Shown here piece by piece: positions 32,870 through 44,043 of a stretch of DNA of 64,000 bases. The stretch's first letter is position 1; every line of letters begins with the position of its first letter. Under the pieces are notes generated by a model. It saw only the letters and a list, made by a program, of their open reading frames with translations, did no database searches and was not told the origin of the DNA. Both the position numbers and the translations under genes were made by a program. This DNA comes from Hydnum rufescens UP504 (lineage: Eukaryota > Basidiomycota > Agaricomycetes > Cantharellales > Hydnaceae): positions 11,672-75,671 of the forward strand of contig MU129094.1 of NCBI GenBank assembly GCA_014904985.1. Direction: 5' to 3'.

Positions 32870-33440
32870 ACATCAAGCGCGAATTACTGGGGATGTTGAA
32901 ACAGCCAAGGGCAGAAACGGCTAGTGACATTGGAGTTGCCACTTGAAAGAGAAGGCAGTCATTGCTGTTACAAGGGATAGTATAGAGGGTGATTGGTCTA
33001 GTATCATCACCATACATACATGTTATACTGCACACACCCAACAATCCAAGTCAACCCCAATGTACTGAAATTACATCTGCCCCTTGATGCCCCCAGCAGT
33101 TTAGAGGTGCACAAATAATTCAGGGCCAAGACATTGCGTTGACCTTGGTTTGCTCCTACCTTGATCTTCAACAAGATCTAATCGATCATTATCAGAAGGT
33201 TGAGGAGATGCTGCTGCATTTTATTTGTTCATCTGCCTCCAATGACTGAATTTATGACAATTTTAGGGATGCTTTCATGGTGCACCAGACATTGGCGTTT
33301 GCTCTCACTTTTATTCCAGAGATCCTTCGAGAGTCACAGGCAAAGTTGAAATGACCAAGGAAATCAACAACTAATGACATGGAGGTTGTTGCTCAGAAGA
33401 GAAGGTAGTATTTGTTACAAGGGATGGTTGCTAGAATGAA
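32870..33440. repeat. P module, copy 4 (degenerate) with a second partial unit
   Basis: 32880-33210 follows 18043-18350: TTACTGGGGATGTTGAAACA, the CACCATACATACATGTTATA stretch and the AAGATCTAATCGATCATTAT stretch. A further partial unit at 33335-33440 repeats GTTGAAATGACCAAGG...AGAGAAGGTAG. The copy stops short of the part with the DSDGLKMVIE frame. Confidence 0.55.
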
Positions 33441-33689
33441 AATGTTGACTCATGTCACTTGAATCAATCTCGGCCAGATGCATATCGAACATGAGAACTT
33501 GCGGGAAAATCATCTGCCTTGGCTTATCATCTCCCACACCAGGCATGAACATATCATCACCCTCTGTAGGCTTGGGACTATCAAGGGCCAGACTCTTGCA
33601 GTCGAGCATGGGAGATGCGACTTTGAGGGAGGCAGTATCCTAGATCTGGCTCTTCAAGAGCTCGGGAAAATGTTCTATCACAGGAATAG

Positions 33690-34655
33690 TTCCCACTGTT
33701 ATAGAAGAAGGATTAGGAGCTCCAATGACTGTCAAATCAAACTCTGGTTCAGCCAGTGTGTAGATGGGAGACTGTATTTCTGTTTTTATTCAATGGGCTG
33801 GTTCGCTCTGATGGTTGATCACTCTCTAACAAGTTGTGTATGGTATTCAGTGATGGTAAGGCAATGGTATGGACTAGCTATAGTCAATGATATATCATGG
33901 GGTGCTTGTGTAAGGCTTATACATGTTGTATTGAACTGTTTACTGCTATTTGTGTACCTATTTGTGTCCTCCTGGTCAAAATGTTAGGAACCTGGAGCCA
34001 CATTCAAGTTCATCAGCCCAGGCCCAAGCATAGTCCCAGGAGGTCCATAGTGCATCCAAGCTTTCATTTCGAATGAAAAAATTGCTTGTTCATGTCTCTG
34101 ACATTGCAGATTGGCTGCAGGAAGGTGGGATGAAGGCCACAAGTAGACTGAGGGGCTTTGCCGAGGTTTACTAGTTCATATGATGGTCTTTGGCCTAGGA
34201 TGTCAAGGATCCCATATGTCCAGATGTGAGTAAGTTGTGCAATGGGCAGTGTAAACATGTTATGCAACACTTCGTGGAAGGTGTATCCATAGTGGGTGTT
34301 GCCTACATAGGCAGGCTGGGCTGTGGTCCTTGAAGTTAAGTAAGTGATCTCATGTTGGGGTCAGGAAAGGCAAGGAGTCTTGGACTTCGGCTAAACCATC
34401 AGTAGGGGCCAGCAGAGGTGTGGATTTGTGCTGTGTGCTGTTTAGCTGATATGGAACTCCTTTAGTACCTCTGGCATTGTGAAGGTCACGCTGATGCCAA
34501 GAGTCATGGTTCAGGGCCATATCCTCACCAATGTATAGGAACTCTGTGGCACATTTCTTTTTTATTGTATCCTAGAATTCTATGGATGCTTCCTTTTTCT
34601 TCCTCCGGAAGCCTGTATGTCTCATTGCGGTATATAGGTTATTATGGGATATTAT
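33690..34655 (-). repeat. Rearranged copy of 37136-38077 with its two halves swapped
   Basis: 33690-33985 matches 37790-38077 and 33986-34655 matches 37136-37790, but in the opposite order. Both X halves end at the same GGTCAAAATG, and the Y half begins at AGGAACCTGGAGCC. The Y half carries degraded pieces of the chromodomain reading frame described at 36238-37862. The copy has extra small indels and no open frame. Confidence 0.75.
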
Positions 34656-34976
34656 CTAATGCACCCTTCCTTATTGGGCAATCTAATTACTGCATTTAGG
34701 GATTTTCATATTATAAAATATATATTATGTAACTGGAATAATAAATAATAGCCTGGATGCAAAAGGTTTAATGAAATGGGGTTACTGAGCTTGATGCAAA
34801 ACTTGATGCAAAAAAGTTACTGCAAGTTACCATACTTTAATGTAACTTTCTACAGTAAGTTACCGCATTTTTTGCAAAAAATTTACAGCATGGGCTGGAA
34901 GTTATCCTCAATGATCTCAATCTGGATGATATTGGGGTGCTAGACTACGAATCTTAGGTCCCACGCTGGGGGGCAC
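34656..34976. other. AT-rich stretch ending in a polypurine tract
   Basis: AT-rich with short inverted repeats around AGTTACTGCAAGTTAC (about 34790-34870) and no gene. It ends CGCTGGGGGGCAC (34964-34976), immediately before the TG of the LTR, in the position and composition of a retrotransposon polypurine tract. I take 34656-34976 as the 3' internal end of a copia-like element. Confidence 0.5.
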
Positions 34977-35543
34977 TGTAATATAGCTCTTTAGTATACG
35001 AAGTCTCCTTTCCATTTTAGGACACTTATGTAATAGCGTGGTCCGTGAGGATTGTAGTCACAGATGTTACCGAATGGAGAGTAACTTCTTGCCCAGACCT
35101 CTATGCTCATGCAAGACCTGCGAAACCTTCCCGTCACATCACTATCGACATGACCCACTACTGACGCACCCCCCTCTTTCTGTTCTAGCAGCTGCTCGGA
35201 CAGCTGGCCTACTCAGTGAGTCTCATATTGATGCGACTCTGACTGTGAGTACAGCCCTTTAGCCTACTCACTGACTTCTATCCCTCCCCTTAGATAGTCG
35301 TTACGCCACTTGGCTAACAACTACTTACTTGCCTTCATCATCCTCCCTCTTCCCCCGCACTCTTTTCTCCCGGACTCAGAGCGAAGCAAGTGCCTAGCTC
35401 TGTGCCTGGTTCCCCCGCTCGAGGCTAGTGCTGAGAGCGGTAGGAATTCTACTCTTCTCAATCCCTTTCTTCCCCCCATCGACTCCGCCTTGTCTAATGA
35501 TGACTATCGCATACATTCGCAGTCGAACAACGCGCTATTTACA
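34977..35543 (+). mobile_element. Ty1/copia-like 3' LTR
   Basis: 567 bases starting TGTAATATAGCTC and ending CTATTTACA, TG...CA type, directly preceded by a polypurine tract. It interrupts a gypsy LTR: the sequence right after it (AAAGGAGTAAAAGGAG) is the middle of the LTR seen complete at about 46530-46720. No matching 5' LTR or internal pol is in the window. The copia label rests on LTR form only, so it could be another LTR type. Confidence 0.55.
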
Positions 35544-36237
35544 AAAGGAGTAAAAGGAGAAATAAAAGGAAAAGGATGAGTAAATACAGCAAGTTATGAA
35601 TTGTCGGTAAAGCCATGTGCCTGCTGGGCTTACACACCACTAACATCGCCCCCCCAGTCCTGCTGTGCAAGGCTTTAACATCATGACAAGTGTCCTTGGT
35701 GAGCGTCAGGATACGAGTCCTCATCACTGTCCTGCATGCTGCAGTATTGGTCGCAGCAGACTTCTGAGCATATGGCCCAGTGTTGAGATCCACTGGTACC
35801 TGCATGGGCCATTTCGAGTTTGGCTTGGTCATGTGGCTGGAGGCAATCTGGCCTGTCCATGGGGGTGCCTAATTGGATGATAGGTGCTACTTGCCATGAC
35901 CTGTCTGCGGCATTTATGAAGGGTGTGCAGCCCACGATCTGGGGTCAGGGAGGCAGGATCGCCTCACCTGCCATGCAGAAGTCCGCTTGGTTGGGCGGAG
36001 GAGGGGGTGGTATCATTCCAAGGCCTGTGGAGGGGAAGACTGTCGCGTTTTGTGGTCATTGGTCATGGAGTCTCGAGCGCGGGTGCAACATTCAGGAGAA
36101 TAGGGTCATCATGAGGAGCTAGACTGGTATGAGCTGTCTGACCTAGGTGGGTCTTCCTCTCTTGGTCACCAGTGTTGGTCTTCTTCTAGGACTCCAGCGA
36201 TGCAGTTGGGTCCCATGCGAGGGTCTCGTGGGCATCC

Positions 36238-37862
36238 TCATGGCCTTGGGCATGGTTTGTAGTCAGTGCGAGTCTGGATGGAGTCAGGATGCACCATTGT
36301 AGGCAGACTCGCCTGATTAGGTAGTCCCTCCCACCAATTATCTCTGTCAATGTTGCTCCTCAAAGTACTTCTGGAGGTCTCGGTGGGTTGGGGATCATCT
36401 CCCCAGGTTGGTGAGGCCATGTGGACATCGGGCTGCAGGCTAGTCGGTCCGTCTGTGTTTTCCGTGGGTATAGGACCGGCATCAACTACTCTTCATTCAG
36501 CCACTGTCATGAAGGTCCCATCTGGTCGATAGTACAATATTGTGTACAGTTGCCTCATGGCGTTATCTAGGACATTGAAATTGTCGGGGCGAGGGGGCAG
36601 CCCCGGGAAGACATCTTCCCATTTGTAGCTCTTGCAATCGTCTTCTCCTGGGAAGGGAGGGGCATCGCCTTCAAAGGTAGCACAAAGGAGTAAGGGCTCT
36701 TGTTGCCGGGCTTCATCTGTGGAAAAGTAGTTGCCATCGAGTAGGACTTGTTGAGCCTCAGGCAGAGCTTCTACAGAGTCTATCGTGCAGGCTGAGTCTG
36801 TGAATGCATGAAGTTGGTATGCATGCAACTGTTTCCAGAGGAGAGGGTCCTCGGTGTCCTCAGTTGGCTTATTCCAAACAAAGCCAACAGGCGCACTGAG
36901 GTGCCAGGGCACTCTGGGCAAATCCTCTAAGTGTTCGTATGGGGGGTGGGTGTTGATGAACAGTTGGTGGGCCACCACATAGTTGGCATAAGCTAGTAAT
37001 ACAGCTATTACTTGTGTAATTTGTAGGTAACAGGCATGTAGCACTTCAATGCAGTACCAGGGCTTGAATAGATTCTTGAATTGGGTTTGATCAGGTGCAT
37101 TGATCCAATATCGCACTGCTCTAATGAACGTGGGGATTAGGAACCTGGAGCCACATTCAAGTTCATCAGCCCAGGCCCAAGCATAGTCCCAGGAGGTCCA
37201 TAGTGCATCCAAGCTTTCATTTCGAATGAAAAATTGCTTGTTCATGTCTCTGACATTGCAGATTGGCTGCAGGAAGGTGGGGATGAAGGCCACAAGTAGA
37301 CTGAGGGGCTTTGCCGAGGTGACTAGTTCATATGATGGTCTTTGGCCTAGGATGTCAAGGATTCCCATATGTCCAGTGTGAGTAAGTTGTGCAATGGGCA
37401 GTGTAAACATGTTATGCAACACTTCGTGGAAGGTGTATCCATAGTGGGTGTTGCCTACATAGCAGGCTGGGCTGTGGTCCTTGAAGTCAGTAAGTGATCT
37501 CATGTTGGTGTCAGGAAAAGGCGAGGAGTCTTGGACTTCGGCTAATACCATCAGTAGGGCCAGCAGAGGTGTGGAGTTTGTGGCTGTGTGCTGTTTAGCA
37601 TGATTATGGAACTCCTTTAGTACCTCTGGGGCATTGTGAAGGTCACGGCTGGATTGCCAAGAGTCATGTTCAGGCCCATATCCTCACCAATGTACTAGGA
37701 ACTCTGTGGCACATTTCTTTTTATTGTACCTAGAATCTATGATGTCTTCCACTTTGTCTTCCTCGGAAGCCTGTAGGTCTCATTGCGGTATAGAAGAAGG
37801 ATGGGGAGCTCCGATGACTGTCAAATCAAACTCTGGTTCAGCCAGTGTGTAGATGGGAGACT
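36238..37862 (-). pseudogene. Separate chromodomain reading frame with a long unknown tail (in G1)
   Basis: After a TACAG acceptor at about 37863 the frame reads SPIYTLAEPEFDLTVIGAPH, then EEDKVEDIIDSRYNKKK, TEFLVHW-stop-GYGPEHDSW and NAPEVLKEFHNH: a chromodomain (binds methylated histone tails and targets integration in chromoviruses). One TGA at 37684-37686 stands at the Arg/Lys position of the W[KR]GY motif. The same frame then continues for about 350 codons without a stop (37551-36496): GYTFHEVLHNMFTLPIAQLT, DALWTSWDYAWAWADELECG, YCIEVLHACYLQITQVIAVL. A TGA at 36493-36495 is followed by a further open Pro/Thr-rich 80 codons. The tail has no zinc finger or catalytic motif that I know. In chromoviruses the chromodomain is normally the C-terminus of integrase; here it is 1.4 kb downstream. 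Confidence 0.65.
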
Positions 37863-38429
37863 GTATTTCTGTTTTTATTCAATGGGCTGGTTCGCTCCGA
37901 TGGTTGATCACTCTCTAACAAGTTAGGTATGGTACTCAGTGGAGGATAAGATTGTGGTATGGACTAGCTATAGTCAATGATATATCGTGGGATGCTTGTG
38001 AAAGGCTTATACGTGTTGTATTGAACTGTTTACTGCTATTTGTGGGTACCTATTTGTGTCCTCCTGGTCAAAATGCGGATTCTAAAGAGGACTCTAGACT
38101 AGTTTAAGCTTGATTTAGTATGTCAATGTGTTTCTTTCTTCTTCTGACTTAACTTTGTTTTTACTCACCTTTCCTTGGATGTCCAGCAACTCTAACCTTA
38201 GGTCCTGCAACTATCCTTGGCTCAGTATTTCGCATAGAGGGCTTCCAGTGACTTAGTCTTAACAACCTTGTATATGACTTAGCTCCAGATGGCTTTAGAT
38301 CAGTACTCTCTTAAGATGCAAGCAGATTTGTAGACAGTAGTATATTCCAGTAGTGAGAAGATGATGGGGGATACAGGAAAATCTACCAGCTTTTATACCT
38401 TTCTGAAGGTGGCTGTGTTTAAAGAATAT

Positions 38430-38660
38430 GACTCACTCCTAGGTGAGTCATATGTGAGAACAATAGGGTTGTCAAGGAAGGTGAGTCATTCATAAAGTGG
38501 TTGCATGATAGGTGAGTCATTCATAAAGTGGTTGCAAGATAGGTGAGTCATTCATAAACAGAACAAAGGGTTGCTAAGAAGGTGTTATCTTTCATTAAGT
38601 GGTTGCAAGGAGGGTGAGTCATTCATAAACAGAACAAAAGGGTAGTCAAGAGAGTGTTAT
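38430..38660. repeat. Short tandem repeats in the G1 3' region
   Basis: Four irregular units built on GGTGAGTCATTCATAAAGTGGTTGCAAG or GGTGAGTCATTCATAAACAGAACAAAG, spaced about 45-60 bases. No coding potential. Confidence 0.7.
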
Positions 38661-38854
38661 CTTTCTTATCTGTGAGGTTCTAGAAGTTATTTGTGGTAAT
38701 GGGAGATGAAATCAAAGGATATTTCCGAGTTCTTGGAGATTAATTTGTTTGTAGTCCAGTGGTTAAGATGTTTTTGTTGCTGGTTGATAATGGGGACAAG
38801 TGCATGGGATGGGATTTGATTCAGAACAACAGTTTACATCCGTAATAGACGTTC

Positions 38855-39260
38855 TTGGTATCATTCGATGCGGATTTTTAACAGCTTTCTGGGCGCGGTG
38901 GTTCCGAGCAGATCCGGTGTAAACTGACAGAGAAATTCGTTTTTTACTGATGGGTGTTGATTCTGACAGTAATATTGTTCTGTAGAGTTCAGTTTTGATC
39001 TGTTCTTTGCGTGCTCAGTACCATTGGATGCGGATTTTTTATATCTTTCCAGGCGTGGTTGTTCTGAGAGGATTGGATGCGAACTGACGGAGAAATTCGT
39101 TTTTTACTAAAAATCCCGGATTTTGACAGTAATATTGGTCTGGAGAGTGCATTTCTGGTCCGTTCGACTTGTGTTTGATACCGTTCGAAAGGTGTGAATC
39201 GTAGCTTTCTAAGCGTTATATGAGCGTACCTCTCCGATCAAAACTGACGGAGTTATAGAA
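38855..39260. repeat. Tandem repeat of about 150 bases, two and a half units
   Basis: Units start near 38855 (GGTATCATTCGATGCGG), 39010 (AGTACCATTGGATGCGG) and 39168 (GATACCGTTCGAAAGGTG). They share AACTGAC[AG]GAGAAATTCGTTTTTTACT and GACAGTAATATTG[GT]TCTG; the third unit is diverged. They lie between the integrase and chromodomain frames of G1. Confidence 0.75.
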
Positions 39261-39288
39261 CGAATTTGATTTCTGCACGTAGCCGTAA

Positions 39289-40720
39289 TTAATTTCGTAA
39301 TTGGTCATGTGATCGTTCAAAGGCTGGGAGTGGTGTGATTTCGCGTTTTCTGATACTGGATGTTTTTATCTTCCACAGCAGGTTGACCATTGCAGGCTGG
39401 TCCTTATCCTGGGAACATTTGTATAGGGTGAGGTGTTCCAGGTTGACTATGTTGTGCATTGGCATCATATCCGGGAGTCTTAACCTGTAGGCCATAGGGT
39501 TAATAACTTCTGTAATTTCAAAGGGGCCTATTCGTCATTGCATAAGTTTGCATCCTGTCCCTTTGATGTCAACAAGTTCCAATGAGTGGGGATTCAATAG
39601 TACTTCATCGCCTACTTTGTAGAGTACAGCCCTTCACTTCTTGTCATATAGATAGGCTTGCATGTTGGCAGCACGAATGATAGCATCCTGAGCTAAATCT
39701 CTGTGGATGCATAGGGTGCTGATACAGTCATCTGCTAATGGGTTGTCTGTGAGCACTAGCCTGCGGACTCTTGTAGTAGGCGTAGAGGCGTGCGGGGCAT
39801 ATAACCAAACAGGAGCACAGCAGGTGAGGTCTGTGTGGCAGAATGGGCAGCTCTGTTGTAGGCTGACACCAGTACATCCAACCATTCAGCCCAGTTGGTT
39901 CGGTCTGCATTGATGTAGCACCGTATCATAGTTTCCAAGTGTTGGTTCATGACTTCGGTTTGTCCATCTGTCTGGGGGTGGTGCGAGGTAGACATGGCTA
40001 GTCGAGTGTTGAAGTAATCTGCCAGGGCGCACCAGAAGCTGCTTACGAATCAGGGGTCATGATCACTTACGATTCGTTTGGGCAACCCAAAGTGTTTGTA
40101 TACTTCTCTGTGCAGTAGTGCTGCCACTCCGTTTGCTGAGACTTGGGTTGTGGTCAGTATGAAGATGCCGTATTTCATGAGTTTGTCTACAATGACTAGT
40201 ATGGCATTTTGTCCTCTTGACTCAGGGAGGCCTGTCATGAAATCCATACTTATGACCTCAAAGGGTAGTTTGGGTATACCGATGGGCTGTAGGTATCCTT
40301 TAGGCCCTAATCGGTCGTGCTTGGTTTTCTGGCAGATGTCGCACGTTTTGCAATAGTTTAGCATGTCCTTTCGCATAGTTTTCCAATAAAACCCCTGTCA
40401 TAGGGATTCCAGTGTTTTTCCCCACCAGCCGTGGGCAGATTCGTGGGGGAGTCATGGGCTTCCTTAATAAGGGTGAGTTGCTCTTTAGTGGGGGTGCACA
40501 ACCTTGTGCGATTATCAGCATCTTTAAAGAGGAGTAGCCCATTGCTGCCCTTAGAGAATCACCGGAATTGTTCAATATCAACTTTATGCTCCTGAGGAGG
40601 GCTGTTGGTGGGCATGGCTTCCATTTGTGCCCATACAGTCCTGAATTCAGGGTCTTGGTTGTACCCTTCCCAGAACCGATGTACCATTTTGGGGGAGATG
40701 AACAGGTTCAGCCCTGGGGA
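39289..40720 (-). pseudogene. G1 integrase
   Basis: The N-terminal zinc-binding region reads HESAHGWWGKTLES and CKTCDICQKTK (HHCC type). The catalytic core has ISMDFMTGLPES, then IVSDHDP-stop-FVSSFW and HHPQTDGQTEVMNQHLETM: D, D and E present. The end reads MPMHNIVNLEHLTLYK, the usual 'VFHVSxLKPY' type tail, and stops at 39289. In-frame TGA codons occur at 40398-40400, 40050-40052 (in DRDPRF, where Arg is the family norm) and 39535-39537. Integrates element cDNA in the nucleus; inactive here. Confidence 0.82.
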
Positions 40721-40929
40721 GGTCAGTCTAGTGGGGCAGTTCATGACTGTCAGTAGGGATTGGATTCAGTTCCCTGTCAGTCATCGTGGCTCCCTCTCGT
40801 GCGGCCTTCTGGGCTCGTGTCAACATGAATGTCGCTTTGCCCAAACTGGAATTGTGGGTGGCCCAGTTCCATCCCTTAGCTTGGCTTTTGTTGTTTACAA
40901 TGAGTCTTGGGATATCCTGATCTTGGGGT

Positions 40930-42580
40930 GATACTACTTCTGGGGTTTGCAACAGCCGCAATAGGGGTCCACATTGGAGTGGACTCGCCCTGGTTGGTGA
41001 ACAATTGTCATTCCTGGGAAGGCTGTGAAAACCACACCCCAGGCACTAAGCCAATGGTTGGTGTTCTCATAAGTTTTGGCCCATTATAGGGCAGCATGAT
41101 CTGTTATGAGAAGGATTTGTTCACCCTCAATAAATGGCAGAAATCTTATTAGACTATCCTTGGTGGCTAGGGCTTCTCATTCAGTGGCCAAGTAATGGGT
41201 CTCGGTGGGTTTGCAAGTACAACTCCAGTAAACGATAACCCTCTCTACATGGACAAGGGTGTCTTCAAAGGTGTTGCCCCAAGTACTTGGGGGGGTGGTC
41301 ATTGTGTGTGTCTGAAAGCTTGTCAAATCAGGTATGGGACCTCCCTCCTTGAATGCCTTTTGGAGTCATTTGTAGACTTTCATCTGGCATAGGTCTTTGA
41401 TGAGTATCGGCTGGATCTGTTGCAGAGCGCTGGCAAGGGCTACATCAGAGGCATCTGTGTACAGCCTATACCCTTGGCCCCGAATAGGGTTCCCTTGTAC
41501 TGGTGCGGATGTCAGTGCTTGCTTCATCATACTGTATGCCTTGTTGTGCTCAGCCTTCCATAGCCAAGGTGTGCCCTTTCTTAGTAACGCAAACAGTGGA
41601 GTGGCAATGCCGGAGAATCATGAAATGTATGCTGCGAAGTATACAGCCATGCCCAAGAATGTTTCCAAGTCCTTGCGATGGTATGGGGTAGCCAAGGCTG
41701 TGACAGCCTGTATCTTCTCAGCATTGGTAGACAACCCCAGCCATGATACCTTCTGACCCAATAATTGTATGCTACGATAGCCCACATGACATTTGTGGGG
41801 CGCTAGGGTAATACCAGACTTCCTGATGGCTTCCAGGACTATGGAAATATGGCTTAGGTGCTCGTCGAATGTGTGTGAGTAGACCACTATGTCGTCAATG
41901 TACACCAACATGAATATCCATAGGTAGGGAGACAGGATTTCCTGCATCACACGTTGGAAAATGGGAGGACCATTTTTCCATCCAAAAGGCATTTGTGCAA
42001 ACTGGTGTAGTCTGCAGTGGGTCCTCATGGTCGTGTAAGGTTGGGAGATGTCATCGAACTCGAGTTGGGTGAACCCTGCTAAGGCGTCAAAGGAAGACAG
42101 GTATTGGGCTCCAGATAGGGCTTGGAGTATATTGCTTTGCCTAGGTATGGGAAACTGGTCCGACACTGTAGCCACATTCAGTTTTCTCCAGTCCACACAT
42201 AGATGGTCCTTGCCATTCTTGTGGACTATCAGGACGGGTGCCCCCCAAGGACTGTTCGACGGTTCGATTACTCCTTGCTTCAGCCATAGGTTGAGCTGTT
42301 TGTCGATGAGCTCTCTTTTTGCTGGCGAGGCAATGTACAGCATGGCCAAGATGGGCTTTGTACCTGGGACCAGTTCTATGTGCACCTTCATGGGATGTTT
42401 ACCTAGATGCCTGTCAAATCCAAAGGCCATCTGGTGTTCCCTCAGAACCTTGTAAACTTGGACCTTCTGCTCTGCAGACAAGGAGGGGTCCACATCAATC
42501 AGTTTTTCAAGGTCTTGGGACTTTAACTCCTCTACATCCCCTGGTTCAGTGGTTTTGGGACCCCAGTCTTCAGATCCCAC
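40930..42580 (-). pseudogene. G1 reverse transcriptase and RNase H
   Basis: RT: KRELIDKQLNLWLKQGVIEP, SNSPWGAPVLIVHKNG, LCVDWRKLN, YLSSFDALAGFTQLEF, MPFGWKNGPPIFQRVM and the active-site box LVYIDDIVVYSHTF (about 41900), all open over 320 codons. RNase H follows with LYTDASDVALASALQQ, ERVIVYWSCTC and FIEGEQILLITDHA, then TIVHQPGRVHSNVDP. Stops: TGA in YIS-stop-FSG and in ATE-stop-EALA, and TAA in AAL-stop-WAKTY where G2 reads Gln. Confidence 0.85.
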
Positions 42581-43215
42581 TGTTTTGGTTGGTGGGACAT
42601 CCTTTGCCTCTGGAACTCCTCATCACTCCTTGTGTGATCCAACTCTCATTTGTTAAGGGAGCCTTCCACTAAGGCTTGTATGAAGTGGGCCCTTTGGTCG
42701 AACAATGTTCTACAATCAGGGCTTAGGTCCAAGGCTCAGCTGAGACATTCATGCGGGTCCAACATATATCCTAGCTCTTCCCCCTTTCATACCATCCTGG
42801 GTGTCGGTGTGGGGTTGGCGACTGGTAGGGTAATTTCCTTGGCAGTGTCTACCTTACAGTTGACAGAAGCCAGGAAGCTATGATGGTCCCTCCATAATAT
42901 ACACTTTTCTATCAGTTGTAGACCATTATGGTGGTTGTAGTTTCCTTCTACTCATACCTGAGCTATGTGCCCTCCTGGTATACAAACATCCTCAGTGGTG
43001 ATCACCCTCCCTTTTCCTGTACATTGCGAGGCTGGGGGGCAGGAGTCCTGATGACCCAGATCAGTCATTTTATTGAGGGGCTCAGTCCCAGGCAACCAGG
43101 AGGCAGCAAAGGCTTCTTGGTTTCATGCTACCCAGATGGCTGGAATACAGTGTTGACTGGTTCCTACTTGCCAGTAGGCATCATGCTCAGGTCTCATGGT
43201 ATGTAGCTGCCATGC

Positions 43216-44001
43216 TCAATGAGTGTCTTCGCTGATTAGGAGGTTGGCATTCATTCCCTCTACCATGTAGGCTTCGACTCCTTGTAACAGTACAGGTCCC
43301 AATTGACTATGGAAGTACAAGTCAAGTACAACATAACCCAGGCATTTCACCTCACCCGTGAGGTGTAAGAGCCTCAGTTTTAGCCCTTGCTTAATGATAG
43401 GGGCATGGTCTCCTAGGGACCTTAAACAATGGGCTGATACCAACATGGCTGCAGCCCCTGAATTGGTGACTACTTCAACAATAGACCCCTCAGGGTTGTT
43501 TATACAACATTCCAACTTAAAGGTGTCCATTCCAAGGCTGGCTAGCCCTGGGGGTCTCTTAGTAATGGGCTCAGGTGTGTATACTTCCTTGAGGGAAACA
43601 GTAGGTTCATCAGTGTTCAGGTTGGGGGACAGTCCACCCTTGCTCAGAGAGACGTAACAGGCAGCTCCCTCAACGGGCAATTCATTGGGTACGACAAACA
43701 GAGTGTCAGTCTCCTCTTCCTCCCCACTACTGAGGGCCTCGTGAGCCACCATCATGGCTGACTGGTATGCTTCCTCAGATCCAGAGGACATGGCCACATA
43801 GGCCTTCCAGTAGGCGGTCTCGCATTTTGTGCTAGCAGCTGGCCTGGCCTGGTTGGGATCTTTCTTGTAGGAACCACAGTCATAGTCATAATGCCATTCA
43901 CTACTGCAGTGACAGCAGGGCCAAATAGGCTTTCTCCTAGATTTGACATCACTGACTTCATACCAGAACCCCGAATTTGTGGCACTGGGACTAACCACCA
44001 T
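43216..44001 (-). pseudogene. G1 nucleocapsid zinc knuckle and protease
   Basis: The zinc knuckle is CCHCSSEWHYDYDC, a perfect C-x2-C-x4-H-x4-C. The retropepsin region reads VEVVTNSGAAAMLVSAHCL, where G2 reads VADSGAAAMLVSAHCL. The catalytic Asp is therefore Asn in G1, a G-to-A change on the coding strand. Frame open for 261 codons. Confidence 0.75.
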
Positions 44002-44043
44002 GGCGGAAGTGCGGTAACAGTTACACCTAAGATCCTCCCATAC

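Noticed and set aside
36001..36121. GC-rich stretch considered as a structural RNA or CpG island
   Set aside because: It is the 3' internal end of gypsy element G1, still showing decayed in-frame coding on the minus strand.
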